In this document: positions 8,145-15,934 of the stretch, in pieces
How positions within the stretch are numbered: the stretch's first letter is position 1
Layout: every line of letters begins with the position of its first letter
Origin: Yimella lutea
GTDB taxonomy: Bacteria; Actinomycetota; Actinomycetes; Actinomycetales; Dermatophilaceae
NCBI RefSeq assembly: GCF_006715095.1
Contig: NZ_VFMO01000001.1
Span: 2,170,001 to 2,234,000 of the forward strand
Length of the DNA stretch: 64,000 bases
Direction: 5' to 3'
Position numbers and translations under genes: made by a program
Notes under the pieces: generated by a model
Told to the model about the DNA's origin: nothing
The model's database searches: none
The model's input: only the letters and a program-made list of their open reading frames with translations

Positions 8145-8957
8145 CTACTTCGCCAGGTTCGCCAGGCCGATGTCGCGCAGTTTCGTCGCGCGCGCGTCAA
8201 TCGCCTGACCCCTGGTCTTGCTGGAGTTGCCGTACTGAGCACTCGACCTGTGGTTGGCGCGGCAGCCAACTGTCACGCCGTTCTGATCCTTCTGTCCCGC
8301 CCAGGCGTCCGGCCACTTCGCATTCTTGTCGGCGTCATAGAACAGGTTCCCCTGTGGTTGCTTTTCCGACCATTGAGTCGGGGCGACGAGGCACACAACA
8401 CCCCAACCCTCGGTGGCTTTCGTGTCAACATCCTCGGCAACTTGCCCCGGAGTCAGTTTGTTGTTTTCGAGCCGGATCGATACCCCAGCATCCGGGGTGG
8501 AGCTATCCACCCAGAGGCAGGACAGCGACCATCTTTGCAAATCAGACTGGCCTGGGACCTCGGTGGGAGGTTTTGACAGAATCCCTCGTCCAGCGTTCGC
8601 AAGAACCACTGCGGTACCGACAACGGGTCCGATCGCCGCATCTGGACCGAACAATCGCGTACACGCAGGCTTGGCGACTTCTGCTGGGTCTCCGTCGTAG
8701 CCCGAAATGTTGTGCATCATCGTGTTGAGAGAGCCAAGCTCGGCGGTGGCCGGCCCCGTTTGTCCGGGCTCGAGCGTTGGAACGGCCTTGGTCGTCCCGT
8801 TGGCCGACGGGGTCTGCGTTCCGGAACCGTTGTTTGACTCCGACGACGTCATCGTCGGGGTAGTGCCAGTGGGTCCTTTGGCTTCAGATCCGCCAGAGCA
8901 CCCGGAAAGCAGCATGCTCGCAGCGACCGTTGCAGTGATCCATGTCCCTCGTTCCAT
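8145..8957 (-). CDS. DUF3558-like secreted lipoprotein
   Basis: The N-terminus is a lipoprotein signal: MERGTWITATVAASM, then LLSGC with the lipidated Cys at residue 20. A long Ser/Thr/Gly linker follows, then an extracellular domain with paired cysteines (KPACTRLF, LSCLWVD, VVCLVAP, VGCRAN) and the IRLENNKLTPGQVAEDVD pattern of actinomycete DUF3558-type lipoproteins. ATG 8957 is chosen because it begins a proper signal peptide; the frame extends upstream to 8987. The gene is opposite in direction to the secretion genes around it. Its place suggests a surface role in the donor cell envelope, such as exclusion, but this is inferred. Confidence 0.7.
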   Translation of the reverse strand: MERGTWITATVAASMLLSGCSGGSEAKGPTGTTPTMTSSESNNGSGTQTPSANGTTKAVPTLEPGQTGPATAELGSLNTMMHNISGYDGDPAEVAKPACTRLFGPDAAIGPVVGTAVVLANAGRGILSKPPTEVPGQSDLQRWSLSCLWVDSSTPDAGVSIRLENNKLTPGQVAEDVDTKATEGWGVVCLVAPTQWSEKQPQGNLFYDADKNAKWPDAWAGQKDQNGVTVGCRANHRSSAQYGNSSKTRGQAIDARATKLRDIGLANLAK

Positions 8958-9085
8958 GCTCGGACAGTAGCGCAACTGCACCAGCACAGCCGCGTTTCTG
9001 TGACCGTGCGACGCCGTTTCGTGTCCTGGAATGCCGCGGCCATACGTGGGTCACCCGTTCAGGTCCGATGCCTCGATCTCGCGTC

Positions 9086-9213
9086 CCGCCATTCCCACCA
9101 GTAGGCGTCGGCGTGTGGAGCGACGTCTCGTACTCGTTGGCGCGGCCGACATGTCCGGGGTCGTATCGGAAAGCCGACCCTGACTCAACCGGATCTGCCC
9201 ATGAAAACGAGTA
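9086..9213 (+). promoter_or_regulatory. leader module B, upstream of the VirB6-like gene
   Basis: It contains CCGCCATTCC (9086-9095), a 6-bp hairpin GGGTCG/CGACCC (9158-9163 with 9175-9180) and TGCCCATGAAAA at 9196, again 13 bases after CCGACCCTG. TACTCGTT (9131-9138) pairs perfectly with AACGAGTA (9206-9213). Module A can form a helix at the same 3' position with different bases (CCTGTT/AACAGG), which looks like compensatory change. Confidence 0.6.
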
Positions 9214-9246
9214 GGAGTTCCATCACCCACCCTGGAAGGCCGCCTA

Positions 9247-12200
9247 GTGAGTTCACCCACCGTCGCCCTACGGACCATCGCCGGATGGACGTCGGCGTTT
9301 TTCGCCGTCTTCACGCTGGTCTTCATCACCATTGCCGCAACAGCCCCGGCGTCTTTGGCCGCTGTTTCGACGACCGTGGATTCCTCGGGTCAGATGGTGG
9401 CGATCTCCCGTCCGGCGACATCTGTGGAGTCGTTCGCCTACTCGTTGAACACGGCGGTCCCCAAGGACGACGACAGTGGTGGCGGAACCTTCAACGTGTG
9501 CGAGGCCACTGGCGACGCGGGTATGTCACAGTCCGACCTGTTGACGGTGAACCGATGGGGCGACTCGACTTCGAACTTGCACACTCGGCTCGACGCTGAT
9601 TTCTGGAACGACGCGACCAGCAAGATCCAGCGAAACTCGGTGGACTCCTCGATGCTCAGCATCGGAAACACCATGTGGTCGGTGGCGGTCAACTCGGTGA
9701 CGCTGGCGAACAACTACTGCATCGCCGACTCCATCGGGACCAAAATCGACCGCGCCGCCGGAAACCTCGCCAAGATCTTCTGGGGCGACGGACGAGGTGG
9801 GCAGGTCACCCTCATCGCGATGCTGTTCCTTGCGGGACTGGCAACGGTTGTGGTGAAGCTGCGCCAGGGTGGGCAAGCCTTCAGCCGTGCGCTCATCCGT
9901 CCCATCCTGACGATCGCCGCGTTCGGCATCATGATGAACGGCGCGTTGGCCTCCAGCGCTGGTGTCTACGGAACGATGAGCCCCGGATGGCTCGTCTCGC
10001 GTGCGTCCGCGGTGATCTCCAGTGTTTCCAGCACGATGACCGCACCGATGATCTACCAGACCATCGGTAACAACTTCGGTGAACCAGCGGCCCGGACGGA
10101 CGCGTCGACCAACCGGGCGTCCTGCATCAACTACCTCAGCGTGCTGCGCCAGAAGTACAACACCGCGTCACCGGTCGGTGAGTCCGGCGCGGCCGTTCCG
10201 CTGGCGATGGATTCGATGTGGCAGCTGTCCGGTCTGTCCAGCTACGTGCGCACCCAGTACGGAACCAACAACGTCTACGGATGGGCAAGCTTCTGCCGTG
10301 GCCTGGACCTGCAGGCCGGCACCCGGTACGCCTACCAGCCCAACACGAACAACACCTACGACATGGCCTCGATCGGTTCTCTTGAGGGCATGACCCGGAT
10401 CCCGTCTGGGGCTGCCGGACGCAGTATGAACCTGCCTGCTCCGAAGAAGGAGGCTCAGGTGTGGTCCGCTGCGAACAACACTCAGCGCGACGAGACGATG
10501 ATCTGGGCTGCGGCGTGCAAGTACCAGGGTGGCTGGAAGGTGCAGCGCGGCTGGAACGCGATCGAGAACAAGCACACCGACGACAAGAAGCTCACCGATA
10601 AGCAGTGCTCGGACTACTGGAATGCCAAGGGCAGCCCGGAAGACATGTTCTTCAACTGGCAGGACGACGCCGACGCTGTTCACGCCGGAACCTCAAAGGT
10701 CTCTGACGCGGACATCGCGGCGGGTTACAACCCGCGTGACTACCTCAACGTCCTGCACGGCACCTCGACCGGTGCCGCGAGCACGGCCGCGATGGCCTAC
10801 GCCTTCTTCTCGATCTTCAACATGCTGGTCTTCGTTCTGCTCGCCGGCGTCATCTTCGTTCTGAAGACGCTCCTGCTGGCAACCGGTCTGTTCGTGTTCT
10901 TCGTCGCGCTCGTTGACATGGTCCCTGGACAGAACCGCGGATCGCAGCTCGCGAAGTACGCCAAGAGCACCCTCGGCTTCATTCTCGTCGCGTTCGGGTA
11001 CAACTTCCTGCTCGCTGTGATGATCGCGCTCACCGGGTTCATCCTGGAGATCGGGACCGCAATGGGTCTGGCTGGCATGCCGCAGATCATCTGGACCGGC
11101 GCGGCTCCGCTCATCGCCATCATCGCGATGAAGCTCATCTGGAAGAAGGCCATGTCCGGGGTCCCGGACCCCTTCAGTTTCGCTGGCGCGAAGGCGTACA
11201 CCTCATCGGCTGCCTCAGGCATGGTCGGTGGCATGGTGGGCGGTTCGATCGCCGGCATGATGTCGCGCGGTCGTGACTTCACCCGCCGCAGCGGTTCCGG
11301 TGGAGGTGCCCCGATCCCCGGTGGTGCTGGACCGGGTGGAACCGGTGGTGACCTCGGCGCGATCGGTCAGAGCTCGCCTGGGACGGAGCGCGAGGGTGGT
11401 CAGTCGCCACTGGCTGACGGGTCCGCCGGTGCCGATGGTGAAACTGCTGCCGGTGGCGTCTCGCTCGCCAAGGGCGAGAAGAACCCTGACGGCTCGGCCC
11501 TCGCCGCAACCGGTGTCGCCGGTGCAGCGGGCGCTGCGTCCATCGCTGCTATGCGCGGACGTCGGGGTTCCGCCGGTGGCGGCACGGTCGGTGGTCTCAC
11601 CTCGGGTGGCTACAACTACAGCCGTGTGGGGAACAAGCACGACCGACGCGCCATGCGTCACGCGGCGCGTACCGGTGCGGCACAGCGCCGCGCGTGGTAC
11701 GCCGCACAGGCGGGCAACACCCGTCCGCGTCAGGCCGCCACCTGGCTGAACCGCAAGGGTGACTCCGGCGCTGCTCTCGTCGGTGCGGGCGCGTCGAAGT
11801 TCGCGACGAGTCAGCGTGGTCAGGCGCTACGCAAAAGCCGTCTGGGCCGCGGCGCTACCGCAACCGTTGCCGGTGCCGGTGCCACGGGTGCGGCAGCTGG
11901 ACGTCTCGCTGGCGCTCCGAAGCGCTGGATGGGCGCCAAAGCGTCCGCCCTGGGCAGCGGTCTGGCAGCAACCCCAGCCGGAATGTACGCGGGAGCTGTC
12001 GCCCGCAAGGCGTCGCAGACCGGTGCGGTTCAGCGCTGGCGAGGCAAGGCGGCAGATGCCCGTGCCAACACCACTCAGTTCGCCAAGGGCTATGCGGCGG
12101 TCAAGCGTCGCGACGCCTGGAACGCGCTGCGCAACAGCCCGATCCGTTCGACGGTCGGTAACCGTGGCGCATGGGCTGCCGCGGGCACCGCAGCCGCCGG

Positions 12201-14787
12201 CGTGGCCGCCGTCTCGGCGATGCCGGCAGCGTTCGCTCTCGCCGGTGTTGCGGGCACGGTCGTTGCTGCGCGCACCGTCTCGGGTAAGCAGCGCGACATC
12301 CGAGCGAGCCGCCGGGCGCAGAACAACCGCGAGAAGATGGCGTACTTCGCTGAGATGCAGAAGCAGAACGCTGCTCGTGCCAAGGCCGAAACCGCGGCGA
12401 AGGCGGCGGTCGGTGGTGTGGCGTCGACCGCGACGGCTCCCCGGACCGACGATCTCGCCGACGTGCAGTCGCCCGTTACCGATGCCACAGCGTCCTCGGC
12501 TCCGGACCGAACCACTGCAACCTCCGGAACCCCGGACCACCTGAACGCACTGTCTGGTGCTGCGGGTCAGGAGCCCGCTGTCGGCACGGACGGTTCGATC
12601 CGCCCGATCGACGGCGCGCAGTTCGCTGGCGACGGTGGGTCTACGCCGGTCGGCGCGGACACCGCAGGCGCGCCGCAGCCGGCCGATGCCGCAGCACCGG
12701 TGGGTGCCGATGTTTCGGCAGCAGGCGACGGGGCGACCCCGGTGGACTCCCGTGAGCGCAGCCGTTCGGTCTTGCAGGACCGGATCAACGAGCGTCTCGG
12801 CGCCGACTCGGCTGGATCGGGCTACGCAGGCGCGGCTGGACCGGCTGCTGACCGTTCCGACGGACAGGTGCCGGCGTACAGCGCAGTCACCACGGACGCT
12901 GCGAACACCTCGACCTCGGCTGACACTCCGCTCACAACGGGCGACACGGCGTACCGATCTCCGATCGCTCAGAACTCCGACGGAGGCAGCGTTCCCTCGT
13001 CGGCGACCTCGGCAGCTGCCGGATTCGCGGCTGGTGCGGTGACGCGGGCGACCGGTAGCGCTCCGACCGCAGGGGCTGACGTTCGTCCGACTGCAGCCAA
13101 TGTTCCGACCGGTGGGTCGGCCTCGTCTGCACCGACCAGCGACCGCACGGATGGTGCTTCACCAGACGGTGACGGCCCGACTCCGGGCAACGCGGGACCG
13201 GAGGCTGGTCCGAGCAGCAACGGACCTTCGGGCAACGGCGGTGGCGGCACTCCCGCTCCGACGCAGCCGCGGACACCGAGCGGCGGCGCAGCAGCCAACA
13301 CCCCGGCACCGGCCACGTTCGACCAGGGCAGTGCTCAGGACGGACAGAGCGCACCTGCACCGAGCAGTGGCCGCACCGGTGGTGTTCCGACTCCGGGTAA
13401 TGCTGGCGGTGGCTCGTTGGCGACCTCGGCAGCTGCCGGATTCGCGGCTGGTGCGGTGACGCGGGCGACCGGCAGCGCTCCGACCGCAGGGGCTGACGTT
13501 CGTCCGACTGCAGCCAATGTTCCGACCGGTGGGTCGACCTCGTCTGCACCGACCAGCGACCGCACGGATGGTGCTTCACCAGACGGTGACGGCCCGACTC
13601 CGGGCAACGCGGGACCGGAGGCTGGTCCGAGCAGCAACGGACCTTCGGGCAACGGCGGTGGCGGCACTCCCGCTCCGACGCAGCCGCGGACACCGAGCGG
13701 CGGCGCAGCAGCCAACACCCCGGCACCGGCCACGTTCGACCAGGGCAGTGCACAGGGGCAGGACGCACCGCGCAACTCACCGCAGTCTGCTCCGATCGAC
13801 ACCGGCAACGGACAGGACTGGTCGAACGCAGCGGCTGGCGCCGGTGCAGTTGGCCTGGCTGCGCACGGTCGTCCCCAGTCGCATGCAGCACCGGCACCGG
13901 ACAGCCGTCCGGCTCCGACCACCGGAGGTGGCAGCCAGTCGCAGCCGGGACCGGTTCAGCCGCAGCAGCCGTCGAACCGTGACCAGACACAACGTCCGAT
14001 GGACACCGGCAACCGTCCGGCGCCTTCGAACGCAACATCGCCGAGCCTGACTCCGGCTCCGTCCAACCGCGACCAGGCCCAGCGTCCGGCGACCTCGACC
14101 TCGGCTCCGGAATCCACGCAAGAGGACCGGCAAGCCCCGTCGGCTCCGGCTCCGGTTCAAGAGAGCAGGCCAGCACCGTCGAACACGCCGCAGTCGCAGC
14201 CGGGACCGGCTAAGCCGCGGCAGCCGTCGAACCGTGACCAGACACAGCAACCAGTGGACACCGGCAACCGTCCGGCGTCCTCGAACGCAACCCAGCCCGC
14301 TCCTGCTCCGACTCCTGTTCAGGAGGACCGACAGACGCCGCCGTCCGGTGGTGGAAGCCAGGCTCAGCCAGCACCGGCTCCGTCCAGCCGCGATCAGACT
14401 CGGCGTCCGGCGAGCCCGGCACCGTCGAACGCAGCCCCTGCCCCGATTCAGCAGAGCCGTCCGGCGAACTCGAACCCGTCTGTGGCGAACGGCGGTGGGC
14501 CGGATCGCTCGGCGCGCGTCGAGGCACGATCCGAGCAGCAGTCCCGCCCGGCAGAACGTTCAGCTTCGGGGCGTGCGCAGTCGACCCCGGCACCTACGTC
14601 GGCACCTACGTCGGCACCAACGACCGACCAGCCCAGCACCCGTCGTGAGACCCGCAGAGCCGCGTCGACGGAGGCACCGTCCGTAGAGCGTGAGGCGCCT
14701 CCGTCGGTCGAGCGCGAGTCACCGGTGCCCTCGTCCCGCCGCGAGCTGCGTGACCGTCTGCGCCGGTTCGGTGGCCGAGGGGAGTAG
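9247..14787 (+). CDS. VirB6/TrbL-like conjugation membrane protein with long disordered tail
   Basis: An 1846-residue protein. Residues 1-40 hold an N-terminal hydrophobic signal-like segment. Further membrane segments lie near 188-210 and 218-240. A cluster near 520-660 (AYAFFSIFNMLVFVLLAGVIFVLK, TLLLATGLFVFFVALVDMVPG, FILVAFGYNFLLAVMIALTGFIL, PLIAIIAMKLIWKKAMSGVPDPF) is typical of VirB6/TrbL proteins that form the inner-membrane channel. After about residue 680 the sequence is low-complexity: Ala/Gly/Arg-rich, then Pro/Thr/Ser/Gln-rich up to the Arg-rich C-terminus. A 111-residue block is duplicated (13003-13335 and 13420-13752). GTG 9247 has GGAAGG upstream. VirB6 proteins are usually 300-900 residues, so the tail is unusually long. 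Confidence 0.8.
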   Translation: MSSPTVALRTIAGWTSAFFAVFTLVFITIAATAPASLAAVSTTVDSSGQMVAISRPATSVESFAYSLNTAVPKDDDSGGGTFNVCEATGDAGMSQSDLLTVNRWGDSTSNLHTRLDADFWNDATSKIQRNSVDSSMLSIGNTMWSVAVNSVTLANNYCIADSIGTKIDRAAGNLAKIFWGDGRGGQVTLIAMLFLAGLATVVVKLRQGGQAFSRALIRPILTIAAFGIMMNGALASSAGVYGTMSPGWLVSRASAVISSVSSTMTAPMIYQTIGNNFGEPAARTDASTNRASCINYLSVLRQKYNTASPVGESGAAVPLAMDSMWQLSGLSSYVRTQYGTNNVYGWASFCRGLDLQAGTRYAYQPNTNNTYDMASIGSLEGMTRIPSGAAGRSMNLPAPKKEAQVWSAANNTQRDETMIWAAACKYQGGWKVQRGWNAIENKHTDDKKLTDKQCSDYWNAKGSPEDMFFNWQDDADAVHAGTSKVSDADIAAGYNPRDYLNVLHGTSTGAASTAAMAYAFFSIFNMLVFVLLAGVIFVLKTLLLATGLFVFFVALVDMVPGQNRGSQLAKYAKSTLGFILVAFGYNFLLAVMIALTGFILEIGTAMGLAGMPQIIWTGAAPLIAIIAMKLIWKKAMSGVPDPFSFAGAKAYTSSAASGMVGGMVGGSIAGMMSRGRDFTRRSGSGGGAPIPGGAGPGGTGGDLGAIGQSSPGTEREGGQSPLADGSAGADGETAAGGVSLAKGEKNPDGSALAATGVAGAAGAASIAAMRGRRGSAGGGTVGGLTSGGYNYSRVGNKHDRRAMRHAARTGAAQRRAWYAAQAGNTRPRQAATWLNRKGDSGAALVGAGASKFATSQRGQALRKSRLGRGATATVAGAGATGAAAGRLAGAPKRWMGAKASALGSGLAATPAGMYAGAVARKASQTGAVQRWRGKAADARANTTQFAKGYAAVKRRDAWNALRNSPIRSTVGNRGAWAAAGTAAAGVAAVSAMPAAFALAGVAGTVVAARTVSGKQRDIRASRRAQNNREKMAYFAEMQKQNAARAKAETAAKAAVGGVASTATAPRTDDLADVQSPVTDATASSAPDRTTATSGTPDHLNALSGAAGQEPAVGTDGSIRPIDGAQFAGDGGSTPVGADTAGAPQPADAAAPVGADVSAAGDGATPVDSRERSRSVLQDRINERLGADSAGSGYAGAAGPAADRSDGQVPAYSAVTTDAANTSTSADTPLTTGDTAYRSPIAQNSDGGSVPSSATSAAAGFAAGAVTRATGSAPTAGADVRPTAANVPTGGSASSAPTSDRTDGASPDGDGPTPGNAGPEAGPSSNGPSGNGGGGTPAPTQPRTPSGGAAANTPAPATFDQGSAQDGQSAPAPSSGRTGGVPTPGNAGGGSLATSAAAGFAAGAVTRATGSAPTAGADVRPTAANVPTGGSTSSAPTSDRTDGASPDGDGPTPGNAGPEAGPSSNGPSGNGGGGTPAPTQPRTPSGGAAANTPAPATFDQGSAQGQDAPRNSPQSAPIDTGNGQDWSNAAAGAGAVGLAAHGRPQSHAAPAPDSRPAPTTGGGSQSQPGPVQPQQPSNRDQTQRPMDTGNRPAPSNATSPSLTPAPSNRDQAQRPATSTSAPESTQEDRQAPSAPAPVQESRPAPSNTPQSQPGPAKPRQPSNRDQTQQPVDTGNRPASSNATQPAPAPTPVQEDRQTPPSGGGSQAQPAPAPSSRDQTRRPASPAPSNAAPAPIQQSRPANSNPSVANGGGPDRSARVEARSEQQSRPAERSASGRAQSTPAPTSAPTSAPTTDQPSTRRETRRAASTEAPSVEREAPPSVERESPVPSSRRELRDRLRRFGGRGE
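13003..13752 (+). repeat. 333-bp direct repeat inside the VirB6-like gene
   Basis: Copies at 13003-13335 and 13420-13752 are almost identical at the DNA level, with only a few substitutions, and are offset by 417 bp (139 codons). The frame is kept. Each copy encodes the block from ATSAAAGFAAGAVTRATG to PATFDQGSAQ. Confidence 0.9.
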
Positions 14788-14840
14788 TCCGCGGGTCAGG
14801 GAATCACAGCACTCGCCCGCCACCTAGCGGAACCACGTGC

Positions 14841-14850
14841 CCGCCATTCC
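14841..14850 (+). promoter_or_regulatory. CCGCCATTCC motif, copy D
   Basis: One of six copies of this 10-mer in the secretion half of the element. It lies 47 bases before ATG 14897, without the hairpin and ATGAAA parts of the full leader. Confidence 0.45.
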
Positions 14851-14896
14851 ACAGGACAGACGCGATCGCCACTTGTGGCGAGTGAAGGAGAGACAG

Positions 14897-15085
14897 ATGC
14901 AGCCGCGCCAACCGGCCGGGGTTCCCGGTGCAGGACAGTTCGCCGCTACGACCCACGCCGAGTCAGACGACGCCTTGGAGATCGAGAGTGACGGCCTGGA
15001 TCCCGAGTGGCAGATGCGCCTGCAGCAGTCCTCGTACTACCCGCCGGTGCTTCCGGACGGTCCGTCTTACGTGGTCGACCAGTAG
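14897..15085 (+). CDS. short protein with RQPAGxxxxGQFA N-terminus
   Basis: A 62-residue, acidic, soluble-looking protein. Its first residues (MQPRQPAGVPGAGQFAAT) match the start of the next gene (MQPARQPAGTAMGGQFAP), so both carry a shared N-terminal tag. The rest (DDALEIESDGLDPEWQMRLQQSSYYPPVLPDGPSYVVDQ) has no family I know. GGAG lies 9 bases before the ATG. Its place between two secretion genes suggests co-expression with them. Confidence 0.7.
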   Translation: MQPRQPAGVPGAGQFAATTHAESDDALEIESDGLDPEWQMRLQQSSYYPPVLPDGPSYVVDQ

Positions 15086-15104
15086 GGCTGAACGGACGAT
15101 CGCA

Positions 15105-15258
15105 GGTCGGAGAGCCTGCCCGTCACCTGGTGCCGACCAAGAGCCAGCGGCTGTGCGAAAGACCGCGCAGCGGTTGCCCGCCATTCCTCCCGGTAAGAGC
15201 CAGCGGGAAAAACCGACCCTGGCCGAACGGAACTTGCCCATGAAACGGGTAGGAGACC
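15105..15258 (+). promoter_or_regulatory. leader module C, upstream of the 15274 gene
   Basis: It contains a GGTCGG/CCGACC hairpin (15105-15110 with 15133-15138), CCGCCATTCC (15178-15187), CCGACCCTG, and TGCCCATGAAAC after the same 13-base gap. CCCGT (15119-15123) can pair with ACGGG (15245-15249), a weaker helix than in modules A and B. An excellent ribosome-binding site (AGGAGGAG) follows before ATG 15274. Confidence 0.5.
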
Positions 15259-15273
15259 AAAGGAGGAGGAGCG

Positions 15274-15927
15274 ATGCAGCCTGCACGTCAGCCCGCTGGA
15301 ACGGCGATGGGCGGTCAGTTCGCGCCCATGTACCGGGCCGAAGCTCCGCTGTCCTTGGCCGGTCCAGCTACCGGCTCCTACCGCTTCCCACCGGAGATCT
15401 CCGACACCGACGAGTACGTCAACTGGTGGTCCAACGTCGAGATCGAGGACGACACCTGTCAGGCGTTCGAGTCGAACTACGTGCGGCACTGGCGTCAGTG
15501 GACCAACGAGAAGGTCTCCGCCTGGGAGAAGGAGAACCCGCGGCCGGGCAACGAGCGCGACGGTGCGACCTGGGATGGATACCGCGCCAACGCGGTGCAG
15601 AGCTACTCGAGCATGCGCCCCCCGATCTTCCGTGACCAGATCCGTCCGCTGGCGCGGATCCGGGGGATGGCCGTGATGGTCGCTCAGCTGCCTGTGGAGG
15701 GGCAGCAGCGCGTGCTGTCGCAGCAGGTTCGGCTGCCGGGCAACGTCATCGACACGGTTGGCGGGATCGCCGACAAGTACCACCTGCGCAGCTTCCACGC
15801 GAACTACGACCTGGATGCGCACGACCGCGAGGTGCGGACCGCTAGCTACCTCGAGCGCATCGCTACCTCGAACGACGCCATCGAGCTGGAGCAGATGTAC
15901 GGCCCCCACAACTGGGCAACGGAGTGA
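15274..15927 (+). CDS. conjugation-cluster protein of unknown function
   Basis: A 217-residue soluble protein with the N-terminal tag RQPAGTAMGGQFAP, then a globular acidic region rich in Trp and Tyr (NWWSNVEIEDDTCQAFESNYVRHW, then WTNEKVSAWEKENPR). No membrane segment or known motif is visible. It is followed 7 bases after its stop by the wall-hydrolase gene, so the two are probably translated from one message. A structural or chaperone role in the transfer apparatus is possible, but I cannot name a family. Confidence 0.75.
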   Translation: MQPARQPAGTAMGGQFAPMYRAEAPLSLAGPATGSYRFPPEISDTDEYVNWWSNVEIEDDTCQAFESNYVRHWRQWTNEKVSAWEKENPRPGNERDGATWDGYRANAVQSYSSMRPPIFRDQIRPLARIRGMAVMVAQLPVEGQQRVLSQQVRLPGNVIDTVGGIADKYHLRSFHANYDLDAHDREVRTASYLERIATSNDAIELEQMYGPHNWATE

Positions 15928-15934
15928 GCGACCT

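Noticed and set aside
12932..14176. Cys/Arg-rich 414-residue protein on the - strand
   Set aside because: It is a shadow of the low-complexity VirB6-like tail. Its repeats mirror the 333-bp duplication.
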